Shown one piece after another: positions 44,168 through 53,520 of a stretch of DNA of 64,000 nt (position 1 is its first letter; the number at the start of each line of letters is the position of its first letter). A program made the translations under genes and the position numbers. The notes beneath the pieces are model-generated. The model saw only the letters and a list, made by a program, of their open reading frames with translations, was not told where the DNA came from and did not search any database. The stretch is taken from positions 744,001 to 808,000 of the forward strand of contig CBDCAO010000012.1 in NCBI GenBank assembly GCA_965213935.1, read 5' to 3'. This DNA comes from Bin52 sp965213935 (GTDB taxonomy: Bacteria > Pseudomonadota > Alphaproteobacteria > Thalassobaculales > Thalassobaculaceae).

Positions 44168-45574
44168 ATGGCAGGCGAGAGACGGGCCCATCCCTGGATG
44201 GCAAGTTCAGCCCCCGGCGCCCTCGAGGTGATGTTGAAGGAGATCGGCGCCGCTTCTGTTGACGAGGTATTCGAACAGATCCCGAAAGATCACTTCAGGT
44301 CGACACCGATCGACCTTCCGCCTGCCCTGACATCAGAAATCGAGCTTCGCCGCGACCTCCTCGGCAAGCTCAGGAAAAACGCCAACTGCGAGGACAACCT
44401 TTCGTTCATCGGTGCCGGCGTCTGGCAGCACCACGTTCCGGCCATCGTCGACGAGATCGTCGGGCGGACCGAGTTCGCCACGAACGTGTGGGGCAGCTAC
44501 CAGTCTGATCACGGCCGCAACCAGGCCTGGTTCGAATTCAACTCCCAGCTCGGTGCGCTGCTCAACCTCGATGTCGTGCAGTTGCCGGTCTATTCCTGGG
44601 GCTGTGCCATCGGCCACGCGATCCGCATGGCGGCCCGGATCACCGGACGCACCAGGGTCCTGGTTCCCGCTCTGTCCGATCCGGAGCGGCTGAGCGTGAT
44701 CCGCACCTACTGCCAGCCGTCCGGGATGCACGGCCACATCGAGGTCGTCACGCTCGCAGCCGATCCCACCTCGGGCCGGCTCGATGTCGGTGACCTCGCG
44801 GCAAGGCTCGGCGACGACGTGGCGGCTGTCTATTTCGAGAACCCTGCCTACCTGGGCACTATCGAAACCGGCGCGGCAGAAATCGCGCGGCTGGCCCGTG
44901 CCGCCGGCGCCGAGACCATCGTCGGAGTCGACCCGGCAAGCCTGGGCGTGATCAGGGCGCCGGGCGATTACGGCGCGGATATCGTCACGGGCCCGGTTCA
45001 GCCGCTCGGGGTGCACATGCACTGCGGCGGCGGCGCCGGGGGGTTCATCGCCTCCCGTGACGAGGAACGCTGCGTGCGGGCGTACAACGGTTTTCTGGTG
45101 TCGGTCGTGGAGACCCGGAAACCGGGTCAGCTGGGATTTGGCCTCGCCTGCCCGCATCAGAACTCATACGGAATGCGGGAGAACGGCAACGACTGGACGG
45201 GCAATTCGACCTACCTGTGGGCCATTGCCGCAGCCGTGTACATGAGCCTTCTCGGGCCCGAGGGCTTCCGCGAACTCGGGACCCTGATCGTGTCTCGCGC
45301 ACGGTATGCGGCAAGGCTCCTCGGTGACATCGACGGTGTGCGGATCGTCTGGCCCGATACGACCTTCAAGGAATTCGTCGTGAACTTCGATGACACCGGC
45401 AGGACCGTCGCCGAAATCAACGATGTGCTTCGCGCACGCGGCATCTTCGGGGGCAAGGACATATCGGGAGAGGAAGGCGGCCTCGGCCAGTCCGCACTGT
45501 ACTGCGTCACTGAGGTTCACACCGCCGCCGATATCCGCCGCCTGGCCCGGACCCTGACGGAGGTGCTGAGATGA
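44168..45574 (+). CDS. Glycine dehydrogenase (decarboxylating) subunit 1-like protein, divergent
   Basis: A 468-aa fold-type I PLP-family protein of the GcvPA group. Family marks are VDEVFEQIPKDHF, the hinge DLPPALTSEIELRRDLLGKL, NLSFIGAGVWQHHVPAIVDEI and the C-terminal ALYCVTEVHTAADIRRLARTL. Normally conserved GcvPA segments are altered: the YTPYQPEVSQG region reads WGSYQSDHGRNQ and the REKATSNICTNQ region reads ENGNDWTGNSTYLW. The PLP lysine is in the partner subunit. It overlaps that partner by 4 nt. No gcvH or gcvT is present, so glycine may not be the substrate; another amino acid decarboxylation or C-C cleavage is possible. Confidence 0.75.
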   Translation: MAGERRAHPWMASSAPGALEVMLKEIGAASVDEVFEQIPKDHFRSTPIDLPPALTSEIELRRDLLGKLRKNANCEDNLSFIGAGVWQHHVPAIVDEIVGRTEFATNVWGSYQSDHGRNQAWFEFNSQLGALLNLDVVQLPVYSWGCAIGHAIRMAARITGRTRVLVPALSDPERLSVIRTYCQPSGMHGHIEVVTLAADPTSGRLDVGDLAARLGDDVAAVYFENPAYLGTIETGAAEIARLARAAGAETIVGVDPASLGVIRAPGDYGADIVTGPVQPLGVHMHCGGGAGGFIASRDEERCVRAYNGFLVSVVETRKPGQLGFGLACPHQNSYGMRENGNDWTGNSTYLWAIAAAVYMSLLGPEGFRELGTLIVSRARYAARLLGDIDGVRIVWPDTTFKEFVVNFDDTGRTVAEINDVLRARGIFGGKDISGEEGGLGQSALYCVTEVHTAADIRRLARTLTEVLR

Positions 45575-47133
45575 CCCGCCTGCCAGACTTTCACGCTGCA
45601 AGATGGGATGAACCTGTCGTGATGGAAATGGGCCGCCCCGGTGGTCGCGGCCAGATCTTCCCCGCCCCCGAAGACGAGGTGCAAACCTCGGTCGGAGTGG
45701 ACCTGATCCCGGAAGGGATGGCGCGCACGGACCGCCCGGACCTTCCTGAAATCACCGAGTTCGAAGCGCAGCGCCATTACCTGCACCTCAGCCAGATGAC
45801 GCTGGGGATGATGGGGGTCAGCCTCTTCGGCACCTGCACGATGAAGTACAACTCGAAGACCGCCGAGTTCGCAACGCTACGGCCGGAGCTGGCGGCGGTG
45901 CACCCCTACCAGCACCCGGACACGCTGCAGGGCGTTCTGCAGATCTTCCACGACATGGACGGCATGCTCCAGTCCCTGTCGGGAATGGACCAGTTCGTCT
46001 TCCAGCCGGGCGGCGGGGCGGACGCGGCCTACACCATGGCCTGCCTGGCCCGCGCCTACTGGGCGGACAGGGGCATGCTCGGGCAGCGTACCGAAATGGT
46101 CACCTCGGTCCAGGCGCACCCGTGCAATCCGGCGACCGCGGCGGCAGCGGGCTTCAGGGTGGTGAACCTGCCGCTGGAAGAGCACGGCTATCCGTCGCTC
46201 GACGCGCTGAGGGCGGCGGTCGGTGACAGGACCGCGCTCATCATGATCAACAACCCGGACGACATGGGGATCTACAATCCCGAGATCAGGGAATGGGTCA
46301 GGGTCGCCAGGGAAGCGGGCGCGCTCAGCTTCTATGACCACGCGAATTTCAACGGCGTCATGGGCAAGCTGTCGGCGCGCGAACTGGGCTTCGACGCGTG
46401 CATGTTCATGCTGCACAAGACATTCGGCGCACCGAAGGCTGGCGGCGGCCCTGCCGTGGGCGCATTCGGCTGCACGGACGAGCTTGCCGCCTACCTGCCG
46501 ACGCCGGTCGTGGTGAAGTCCGGCGACCGCTACACGCTGGATGAAGACCGCCCGAAGTCACTGGGCAAGATCCGGGAATTCTGGGGCAACGTCCCCCAGG
46601 TGGTGAAGGCCTATGCCTGGACCCGTGCCATGGGCGCGGACGGGATCGAGCTTGGCGCCGATATCTCGGTGGTGGCCAACAACTACATGGACAAGCGGCT
46701 TTCGCAGATCCCGGGCCTCGCCATCTCGAACCCGGACGTGTCGGCAAGGCGGATGGAAATGACACGCTGGTCGCTTGGCCCCATCGCCGGGGAAACCGGT
46801 ATCGGCACGGTCGAATTCGCGAACCGGATGGCAGACTACGGAATTGATCCGTGGTGGATGAGCCACGAGCCGTGGATCGTGGCCGAACCGTTCACTCCCG
46901 AGCCGGGGGAACTCTGGTCGAAAGAGGACATCGACCTCTGGATCGACGTTGTCGCGAAGGTCTGCGAGGAGGCACGTTCGGACCCCGAGATGGTCAGGTC
47001 CGCCCCCCACAACCAGGCCATTGCCCAGGTCAGGGGAGACGCCTTCGAAGACCCGGCGAAATGGGCGATGACCTGGCGAGCCTGGAAGCGAAAGCAGGCC
47101 GGTGCGGACCGGAACGAACGCGGCGTCGCCTGA
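45571..47133 (+). CDS. Glycine dehydrogenase (decarboxylating) subunit 2-like protein, divergent
   Basis: A 520-aa GcvPB-type subunit. GTCTMKYNSK, HPYQHPDTLQGVLQIFHDMD and FQPGGGADAAYT match the family. K283 in MLHKTFGAPKAGGGPAVG is the predicted PLP lysine; authentic GcvPB has HKTF-x-x-PHGGGGPG, so the residues after it differ (PKAGGG). The NPNTLG-type loop reads NNPDDMGIYNP. These changes, and the absence of T and H proteins, mark it as a paralogue. The start overlaps the preceding stop (ATGA). It is followed after 24 nt by a convergent DAO gene. Confidence 0.75.
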   Translation: MTRLPDFHAARWDEPVVMEMGRPGGRGQIFPAPEDEVQTSVGVDLIPEGMARTDRPDLPEITEFEAQRHYLHLSQMTLGMMGVSLFGTCTMKYNSKTAEFATLRPELAAVHPYQHPDTLQGVLQIFHDMDGMLQSLSGMDQFVFQPGGGADAAYTMACLARAYWADRGMLGQRTEMVTSVQAHPCNPATAAAAGFRVVNLPLEEHGYPSLDALRAAVGDRTALIMINNPDDMGIYNPEIREWVRVAREAGALSFYDHANFNGVMGKLSARELGFDACMFMLHKTFGAPKAGGGPAVGAFGCTDELAAYLPTPVVVKSGDRYTLDEDRPKSLGKIREFWGNVPQVVKAYAWTRAMGADGIELGADISVVANNYMDKRLSQIPGLAISNPDVSARRMEMTRWSLGPIAGETGIGTVEFANRMADYGIDPWWMSHEPWIVAEPFTPEPGELWSKEDIDLWIDVVAKVCEEARSDPEMVRSAPHNQAIAQVRGDAFEDPAKWAMTWRAWKRKQAGADRNERGVA

Positions 47134-47157
47134 GCGATGTGACCGATGGGCGACCGT

Positions 47158-48309
47158 CTAGTCGTAGAGCTGAGACAGGCCCCGGAGGGCGACGGGCGAG
47201 GGACGCCCGAGCGCCAGGTCCGCGGCGACCCGGGCCGTCATCGGAGCGGCCGAAAAGCCGACCCATGGGAAGAGGGCATGGATCACGTCCGGACGACCGG
47301 GGTCTTCGCCAAGGATCGGTCGCCAGTCGGGCGTTCCGTTCACCCAGGCCGTCCAGCTTCGAAGCGCGCGGGCACGCGCCAGTGCGGGCACGGCCCGCAC
47401 CGCCACACCCATGTTGCCGGCAAGACTTTCGGGATCGGTCACGAGCACGCCGTCCGCCCTTTCCCGCGCGGACCATCCGCCCCCGATCACGCACCCCCCG
47501 TTCGCGACCTGCTTGAGGCTGAGCTTGCCGCCTGCGGAGTAGACGAGATGGGGAATCGTCGTGGTCACGGGTTCCGTGATGGTCACCTGAAGGGGAAATC
47601 CCCTGATGTCCAGCGCGGTACCGATCATAGTCCCGATCCGGCCCGCAGCAGCCCCGGCAGCATTCACGATCCGGCCGGCCTGGACCTCACCGCGGGTGGT
47701 GACGACCACATGGCCACCCCGCACCGATGCAATGTCCTGAACCCGGGTTCGCATCACGAGCCGGGCACCGGCGCACGCCGTCGTTCGCGCAAGCACCGGT
47801 ATCACGCGCAGGGGGCTTGCCTTGCCTTCCAGGCGGCAGAAGCCGCCGCCAACTGCCTCTGGCGACAGGTAGGGCGCCCGCTCCAGCAGTCCGTCCCTGT
47901 CCAGGACTTCGGTCTCGACCCCGGCTTCGGCCTCCATCTCCACCTTGGCGCGTATGCGGTCCATCTGCGTTCCGGTCCGCGCCACAATGATCCCTCCGGC
48001 GAACCTGGCGTCAAGATCGACTCCGAGTTCCTCCGGCAGGGCCATCCAGAGCGCCAGCGACTGCCTGAGAAACCCCAGGCACGGCCGGTAAGCACGCGCC
48101 CAGTCCTCGCCATAGGCCGCAAACTCCGGGTACGGGATCTGCAGGTGGATCGACCCGGCATTCGCGCCCGAGGCCTCGGCCCCCAGGTCGCCTGCTTCAA
48201 GGAGCAGGACATCCGCCCCTTCAAGCGCGAGATACCGGGCGGTCATCAGACCCACGATCCCGCCGCCGATGATGACGATGTCGGCGCCTTCCTGCATTAC
48301 CCTGTCCAT
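47158..48309 (-). CDS. DAO-family FAD-dependent oxidoreductase (HcnC/glycine oxidase-like)
   Basis: A 383-aa flavoprotein. The FAD motif IVIIGGGIVGLMTARYLALEG is followed by EASGANAGSIHLQ and a C-terminal VIHALFPWVGFSAAPMTARVAADL. The layout matches D-amino-acid/imino-acid dehydrogenases with a covalent or noncovalent FAD. It should oxidise an amine such as sarcosine, glycine, a D-amino acid or D-hydroxyproline. The start could be 48309 or 48297; the latter has AGGG nearby. It is divergent from the DapA-like gene with 38 nt between starts, so both probably share a control region. Confidence 0.85.
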   Translation of the reverse strand: MDRVMQEGADIVIIGGGIVGLMTARYLALEGADVLLLEAGDLGAEASGANAGSIHLQIPYPEFAAYGEDWARAYRPCLGFLRQSLALWMALPEELGVDLDARFAGGIIVARTGTQMDRIRAKVEMEAEAGVETEVLDRDGLLERAPYLSPEAVGGGFCRLEGKASPLRVIPVLARTTACAGARLVMRTRVQDIASVRGGHVVVTTRGEVQAGRIVNAAGAAAGRIGTMIGTALDIRGFPLQVTITEPVTTTIPHLVYSAGGKLSLKQVANGGCVIGGGWSARERADGVLVTDPESLAGNMGVAVRAVPALARARALRSWTAWVNGTPDWRPILGEDPGRPDVIHALFPWVGFSAAPMTARVAADLALGRPSPVALRGLSQLYD

Positions 48310-48347
48310 GCCGCCGCGTCGGTCGCACAACTGTGAGGGACCCTGCC

Positions 48348-49313
48348 ATGCAAGCCCCCTTTTCCGGAAGTTACACCGTCACGATCACCCCGTTCACGCC
48401 GGGAGGTGCGACGATCGACTACGAGGCGTGGCGCAGGTTCCTCGACTGGCAGGTGGCATGCGGTGTGCCCGGCATCATCATTCTCGGGACAACCGGGGAG
48501 TTTCTGACCGTAACCGACGCCGAGCGGAGCGAGTTCGTGGAGCAGACCGTCGCCCTGGTCGCCGGTCGGATGAAGGTGCTCGTGGGGACCATGAATGCCC
48601 ATACGCCGAACGCGGTGCGGTATTCGGTCGAAGCCGAGGCGCTTGGCGCGGACGGGCTGATGATCATTCCGCCCTACTACTACACGCCGACCGAGGACGA
48701 GATCTTCAACTACTACAAGACGATCTGCGAGGCCTGCAACCTGCCGATCATGCTCTACAACAACCCGTTCACCTCGAACGTGGACATGCCGGCAAGACTG
48801 GTCGGCAGGCTCACGAAGAGCTTCGAGCAGATCCGGTACATCAAGGAAGCGTCGCAGCGGATCGAGCGCGTCCACGAGATCATCGTCGAATCCGAGGGGC
48901 TGATGAACGTCTGGGCCGGCCAGAAAGTGCTTGAATCATACAAGATGGGCGCCAAGGGGTACGTGAATCCCTACGGCAACTACATCCCGCGGGCATCGGT
49001 CAAGTTCGTCGAGTGGGCGGAGCAGGGCCGCTGGGATGATGTCTGGACGGTGCAATCCATCATTTCGAAGTTCGATGCAATCATCACGAAAGGTCATCCG
49101 CTCTATGGGCACCAGTGCTATTCCAAGGCACTCGCCGCGGCGGCCGGATGCCCGGTGGGCGATGTGCGCCCGCCGATCACCACATTCGAGAGCCTGGGCG
49201 CGGAAGGACGTGACCGGGTGGCGCGAATGGTGCCGCTGATGGAGGAACTCGACCTGGCGGTCGACGCGATCGAGGCCCGGAAGACCGGTGTCAGGCAGGC
49301 TCACCGGATGTAG
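48348..49313 (+). CDS. Dihydrodipicolinate synthase/N-acetylneuraminate lyase family protein
   Basis: A 321-aa TIM-barrel class I aldolase. The Schiff-base lysine is in IRYIKEASQRIERV near residue 168, the general-acid Tyr in LPIMLYNNPFTSN near 140, and the G-T-T-G-E loop in ILGTTGEFLTV near 46. Family members condense or cleave pyruvate, or deaminate pyrroline-4-hydroxy-2-carboxylate. The start at 48348 has GAGGGA upstream; a GTG at 48333 is less likely. It is part of a DAO + DapA + SDR set repeated with different genes at 55.9-59.4 kb. Confidence 0.85.
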   Translation: MQAPFSGSYTVTITPFTPGGATIDYEAWRRFLDWQVACGVPGIIILGTTGEFLTVTDAERSEFVEQTVALVAGRMKVLVGTMNAHTPNAVRYSVEAEALGADGLMIIPPYYYTPTEDEIFNYYKTICEACNLPIMLYNNPFTSNVDMPARLVGRLTKSFEQIRYIKEASQRIERVHEIIVESEGLMNVWAGQKVLESYKMGAKGYVNPYGNYIPRASVKFVEWAEQGRWDDVWTVQSIISKFDAIITKGHPLYGHQCYSKALAAAAGCPVGDVRPPITTFESLGAEGRDRVARMVPLMEELDLAVDAIEARKTGVRQAHRM

Positions 49314-50074
49314 GCCGCACCATTCACGTCGATCGTGCCACCGGACAGGTGGCGGGCACGGCCGCCAGCGAGGAAAACGCAGATCTCACCGATATCCGAT
49401 GGCGGTATCCATTCCCCCATGGGTAGCGTCGCCGTTACCACAGCCTCGCCACCAACGGTCGCGGCGCTGTCCACCGACATTTGCGTTCGCACGACGCCGG
49501 GGGCGATCACGTAGGCAAGGATCCCGCGGTTCGCGTAGTTCCGTGCAACGGTTTTCGTGGCAGCCGTAATGGCGGCCTTCGAGGCGGCATAGGCGATGGC
49601 ACCCGGGTTCGAGGTGCCGCGCGTCGCCACCCAGCTACCGATCCCGATGATCGAGCCTGGCCGGTCCGTCGAAAGCCAGTCGCCCACCGCGTGACGCAGC
49701 AGCCGGGCGGGTGCATGGACGTTGACCGTCATCGTCTCCAGCCAGACCGCGTCCCATTCCTCGATCGGGTCGGAAATACCGCCTGTCTGTCGCATGATTC
49801 CGGCATTGTTCACCAGAACATCAATGGATCCTTCCGCCGCATCCCTCGCCTCTGCCCAGAAGCGATCGACGGCACCCATGTCGCGAAAGTCGGCGCTCAG
49901 AAGCGCGGCCTGTCCCGGAGCCGCCCCGGCCACCGCCGCCTGAGCCCCGGCCCTGTCTTCCCGGTAATGGGCAATGACCCGGGCACCTGCCGCCACAAGG
50001 GCCGAGGCAATGGCCGCGCCGATACCCTTTGACGTCCCGGTTGCGACCACGGTCTTTCCAATCAGGCTTCCCAT
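49301..50074 (-). CDS. SDR-family oxidoreductase
   Basis: A 257-aa classical SDR: TGTSKGIGAAIASALVAAG at residues 13-31, NNAGIMRQTGG, the catalytic Ser in GIGSWVATRG, YAASKAAI with Tyr-x-x-x-Lys near 160, and C-terminal IGEICVFLAGGRARHLSGG. The substrate is unknown. Its stop overlaps the convergent DapA-like gene by 13 nt. Together with the DAO and DapA-like genes it may complete a small-molecule catabolic route. Confidence 0.88.
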   Translation of the reverse strand: MGSLIGKTVVATGTSKGIGAAIASALVAAGARVIAHYREDRAGAQAAVAGAAPGQAALLSADFRDMGAVDRFWAEARDAAEGSIDVLVNNAGIMRQTGGISDPIEEWDAVWLETMTVNVHAPARLLRHAVGDWLSTDRPGSIIGIGSWVATRGTSNPGAIAYAASKAAITAATKTVARNYANRGILAYVIAPGVVRTQMSVDSAATVGGEAVVTATLPMGEWIPPSDIGEICVFLAGGRARHLSGGTIDVNGAAYIR

Positions 50075-50413
50075 GGCCCCTGCTCCCTGTCACAAGAGAA
50101 TTGTCGCGAAGCGCCGGGGGGCTGACACAGGGCGCGAATGGCCAGTCTCCCCTCCCCGAGGCCAGCGCCATACGCCAGGCTCATCGCGGCTCCCGGATCA
50201 TCCCGCGCGACAGATCGTGTGCAGGAACGCCACAATGCGGGCCGGAGCGGCTCCGGGTACGGCGTCGTTCGGCCCGGCGCAGCCGGGGGACGAATGATTC
50301 CGAGCCCGTCACCATATCCGCGTGATGTCAGCGCGGGATCGGCCGGAACCCGGACAGGAGCTTGAACCGAACGTCGCCGATGTCGCCAATCCCGCCTCCC
50401 AGGTGAGCAAGGT
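50075..50413. other. Stretch without a recognisable gene
   Basis: This 339-bp stretch lies between the SDR start and the convergent end of the large 2OG oxygenase gene. It should contain the SDR promoter. No protein, RNA or repeat was recognised. Confidence 0.35.
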
Positions 50414-52831
50414 TCACAGGTGCGCTGATGCCTCCACCGCCTCCCGCAGCCCGGCGATTTCCCGCGCTCCCTCGGGCGCAACACCCGTCAATCGGCGCAT
50501 CCACCGGATGTCGGCGGAATACTCGGTGACCCGCTTCTTGTAGCTCAGGCGGTTCTTGGTGCAGACCAGAGTGAATGGCCGACCGCGGCGCTCAGTCTCG
50601 TGGTCGATGTCGAGACCGTGGGCGTCGATCGTCCTGTGCAGATGCGCGCGCAGATCCTTGCGGAGCGGGAACCGGGCGACCCGGGCCTCGGAGTCGGCGC
50701 AGAAGGCCCGGAGGCCGGCGCAGTGCTCGCAGCCGCAATCGACGTCGCAGGCGATCCTCCAGTGCCCCGGTTCTCTCGGCGGGGTCGCGCTGCGATCGAG
50801 GAGGGAACGCGCCGCGTGGCGCCAGAGTGTTGCGAAGGCGGCGGTGCCCGCCAGGACCGGCTCGCGCGACATCTCCTCCAGCGCCGCAGGTAACGCGCGG
50901 TGGGGATCGGCGAGCGGCTTGGCGGCGATGGCGCCGGCCGCCGCTCCGGCTTCCTCGGGCAGGCCGCAACGCAATGCGAGCGTGAACAAGTTGCGAAGCG
51001 CCAGTTCGGAGAGCCTGACGGGCCGGGTCTCCCGGCCGGTTGCGTCGGTCTCCGCCTCCGCCAACCACTCGGGAGCCGTCTCGTCCTCTCCGGGGAACGC
51101 GGCTTCGGGATGCACTTCCCCGCCAACCGCCGCCTCCGAAACCACGCGCAGGGCGGACTTCACAGTCTCGCGGACCATGTCGATCCAAGCCTCGCTTGCG
51201 GATCCGTCCCTCTCATCGTCGAGACGCCGAAGCAGCGCCAGGATTTCTTCCGGCCGCTGCCGGAACCGCGAATCGACCAGCGCGCAAAGAAAGCGTCCTG
51301 CAATCTGCGGCCCGGCCGCCTCCATCGCCGCCGGCAGTTCCCCGTTCTCTTCGCCCGTATAGTCCGACAGCATCACTTCGCCGAAAAAGCGCGACAGGCA
51401 TTCCCTGTCGCCAACGGTCGAGAGCAGTCGCAGCATCCGGGCGCGGCCCGGTACGTTGCGGTGGGGGAACCCGGCTGGCCAGAGGTCGATGACCTCCGAT
51501 GCCAGGGACGCGATGCCCGGTCCGGCGTCGTCTCCGCGCAGCTCGACCCGCGCCTCCAGCCACGCGACCGCTCCGCCGATGCCCGCGCCCGCGAGTATCG
51601 CCAGTGTCCGCGAACGCAGCCAAAGTACCAGCGCCGCTCGGCGCCAGGCACGCTCCAGGCTCACGCCCTCGTTCCCCGTCGCCTCGTTTACCCACCGCTC
51701 GTCCGGCGCAACGTCGTCCAACGCACCGCGCGGCAGCAATTCGCCCGGCTGCAACGCGATCTCTCCGAGCCCCGGCCGGGCGCCGTCCCGGGCCACCCAC
51801 TCGCCGAGCCAGTGCCGGCTGTCGTACAACTCGCCGATTACCATGTCCTCCGCGTCTTCCTCGTCCAGGTCCCAGCGCAGGTCATGCACGTAATCGTCGC
51901 CATACATCGCGTCGCCATGCTCCTCGATGTGGACGACGGCGGCATGGAGATCGCAGTCGGCCAGATCGGCAGCCGCCGAAAGAACCCGCGCCCGGGCGTC
52001 GTCGCCGTTCTTCAGCGTCTCAAACGACAATCCGGCCTCGCTGTATGAGTGTTCGAGCAGCCAAACGATCTTCTCCGGCGAACCGTCTTCCCGAAGCCAC
52101 GCCTTGATGCGCTTCGCGATCGCGGCTGTCTCTTCGCCGTACTCCGGCGGCTCGCACGGTGTGCGTTCATCGTCCGCCCGAAGGCAGAGGTTGAAGACCA
52201 GCGCCACGCGGTGACCCGATGTGACCGGCCGTACCTCGTGCGGGCAGTCGGCATAGAACGCCGCGAAGGCGAGTTCCGAGGGCTCCTCGACGTTCATGTC
52301 GATGGTGGTCTCCCGTCCGCCATGGCGGACGATCAGCTCGCCGCCCTTGCCCGCTACCGGCAGCGAGATCGTCAGCGTCGCCACCATCCCCGGCGCCTTC
52401 TCGGTGTCGCGGTGAGGAGAGAAGAAGCCGCCGCGCTCGTAAATCAGCAGCTTGTAAAGCCGCGCCTCAATACGCTCGACCGGGCAGCCCAACCCCGCCG
52501 CACACCTGTCCAGGATCCCCGCGAATGTCTCCGGCCACACCCGTCCCGACAGGGAGACCCGCTCCGCGCCGATCTGCCAACAGTCGCGAACCGTGGTGTC
52601 GATCACGGTCTCTGGTCCCCTGCCGTAAGGAGCCCGCCCGGCCGCCCCGATCAGGGCTTGGAGATGCGCCTCGGGCACCGGAAAGGCCAGCACGCCCGCG
52701 CCCTCCACTTCCAGCCTCGGCATCGGCACATACTGCCTTCCGTGGACACAGAAATTGCCCGGGCGGTCGACCAGGCGTAACAAATTCTCGATCCCCGCAT
52801 CCGAGCCATATTCCAGATTGATCACGCCCAT
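50414..52831 (-). CDS. Large 2OG-Fe(II) oxygenase with uncharacterised C-terminal region
   Basis: An 805-aa protein. Residues 85-225 form a prolyl-4-hydroxylase-type double-stranded beta-helix: iron ligands H140 and D142 in FFSPHRDTEK, H198 in DCPHEVRPV and the 2-oxoglutarate Arg R208 in SGHRVALVFNL. The remaining ~580 residues are helical and acidic, with a cysteine cluster CDVDCGCEHCAGL near the C-terminus. It could modify proteins, nucleic acid or a small molecule. The start at 52831 has AAGGGACGG upstream; the TTG at 52858 is less likely. It lies next to a recombinase relic and a toxin-antitoxin pair, so horizontal acquisition is plausible. Confidence 0.8.
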   Translation of the reverse strand: MGVINLEYGSDAGIENLLRLVDRPGNFCVHGRQYVPMPRLEVEGAGVLAFPVPEAHLQALIGAAGRAPYGRGPETVIDTTVRDCWQIGAERVSLSGRVWPETFAGILDRCAAGLGCPVERIEARLYKLLIYERGGFFSPHRDTEKAPGMVATLTISLPVAGKGGELIVRHGGRETTIDMNVEEPSELAFAAFYADCPHEVRPVTSGHRVALVFNLCLRADDERTPCEPPEYGEETAAIAKRIKAWLREDGSPEKIVWLLEHSYSEAGLSFETLKNGDDARARVLSAAADLADCDLHAAVVHIEEHGDAMYGDDYVHDLRWDLDEEDAEDMVIGELYDSRHWLGEWVARDGARPGLGEIALQPGELLPRGALDDVAPDERWVNEATGNEGVSLERAWRRAALVLWLRSRTLAILAGAGIGGAVAWLEARVELRGDDAGPGIASLASEVIDLWPAGFPHRNVPGRARMLRLLSTVGDRECLSRFFGEVMLSDYTGEENGELPAAMEAAGPQIAGRFLCALVDSRFRQRPEEILALLRRLDDERDGSASEAWIDMVRETVKSALRVVSEAAVGGEVHPEAAFPGEDETAPEWLAEAETDATGRETRPVRLSELALRNLFTLALRCGLPEEAGAAAGAIAAKPLADPHRALPAALEEMSREPVLAGTAAFATLWRHAARSLLDRSATPPREPGHWRIACDVDCGCEHCAGLRAFCADSEARVARFPLRKDLRAHLHRTIDAHGLDIDHETERRGRPFTLVCTKNRLSYKKRVTEYSADIRWMRRLTGVAPEGAREIAGLREAVEASAHL

Positions 52832-53001
52832 AAACCGTCCCTTCGGAGAATATCCCAAGCGATACTATCTGACCTTGGCGCCGATGCCGTGCTTCCTGTC
52901 ATTCCGAGGCATGGGCGCGCGTGGCGAGGACCCCCGCTGGCCGAAGCTGCAACCTTCCGTCCTGTGACCACACTCGGCGCGAGAGGGGCACTGAGGACGG
53001 C

Positions 53002-53192
53002 CACCTTGACCATCTCCGCCATTCCCGTCGTCAGCCAGGCCGCGATGAACGGCGTTCCCCTGCCGGTCGTCGCCCGCCTGCTCGGGCACAGCTATGTGCG
53101 CACGCCAGATCGCCGCCGCACGGATCAGCGGGAGCATCGGCGGGAACCTTGCTCCCGATGGCGCGCCCGCCTCTCACGACGCGAGGGAATGA
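53002..53192 (+). pseudogene. Tyrosine recombinase (phage-type integrase) C-terminal relic
   Basis: Three short pieces in different frames line up in family order: HLDHLRHS (the H-x-x-R catalytic box), then AAMNGVPLPVVARLLGHS (containing the catalytic His of LLGH), then QIAAARISGSIGGNLAP, the tail after the active-site Tyr region. At least two frame changes separate them and the catalytic tyrosine segment (RYAH) is altered. Only this last ~60 codons remain. It marks a former integrative element near the 2OG oxygenase and toxin-antitoxin genes. Confidence 0.7.
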
Positions 53193-53518
53193 TCTCTCTG
53201 TCCGCTGTCGCCATCGTCGCCGAGCGCCTTGACCACGGCCTCAGGGATTCGGTCCATGACGGTCAGCAGAACGCGGGCAGCCCTGTCGGGAACCCGGCGT
53301 CCCTGCTCCCACTCCTGAAGGGCACGAACATCGAGACCGAAGCGGTCGGCGAATTTCTGACGACTCAGCCGGAACCGCTTGCGCAAAGCGACGATTCGGC
53401 CAGCCGCGGGGTCATCGACGATCCGGCATGGCGACTCCGTTTCGCCGCGGACATGCGCAAGTACCTCGCCCAGCGCCGTTTCGATCTCCCGCCCGAGCCC
53501 GGTGCGTTCCGCCGTCAT
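53174..53518 (-). CDS. HTH antitoxin (HigA/NadS-like)
   Basis: A 114-aa protein with an XRE-type helix-turn-helix in its second half: IVALRKRFRLSRQKFADRFGLDVRALQEWEQGRRVP, the hallmark of HigA-2/NadS antitoxins that follow a RelE-type toxin. The start at 53518 is 2 nt after the toxin stop, so the genes are coupled in toxin-antitoxin order. It likely represses its own operon through the inverted repeats upstream of the toxin gene. Confidence 0.8.
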   Translation of the reverse strand: MTAERTGLGREIETALGEVLAHVRGETESPCRIVDDPAAGRIVALRKRFRLSRQKFADRFGLDVRALQEWEQGRRVPDRAARVLLTVMDRIPEAVVKALGDDGDSGQRDHSLAS

Positions 53519-53520
53519 TG

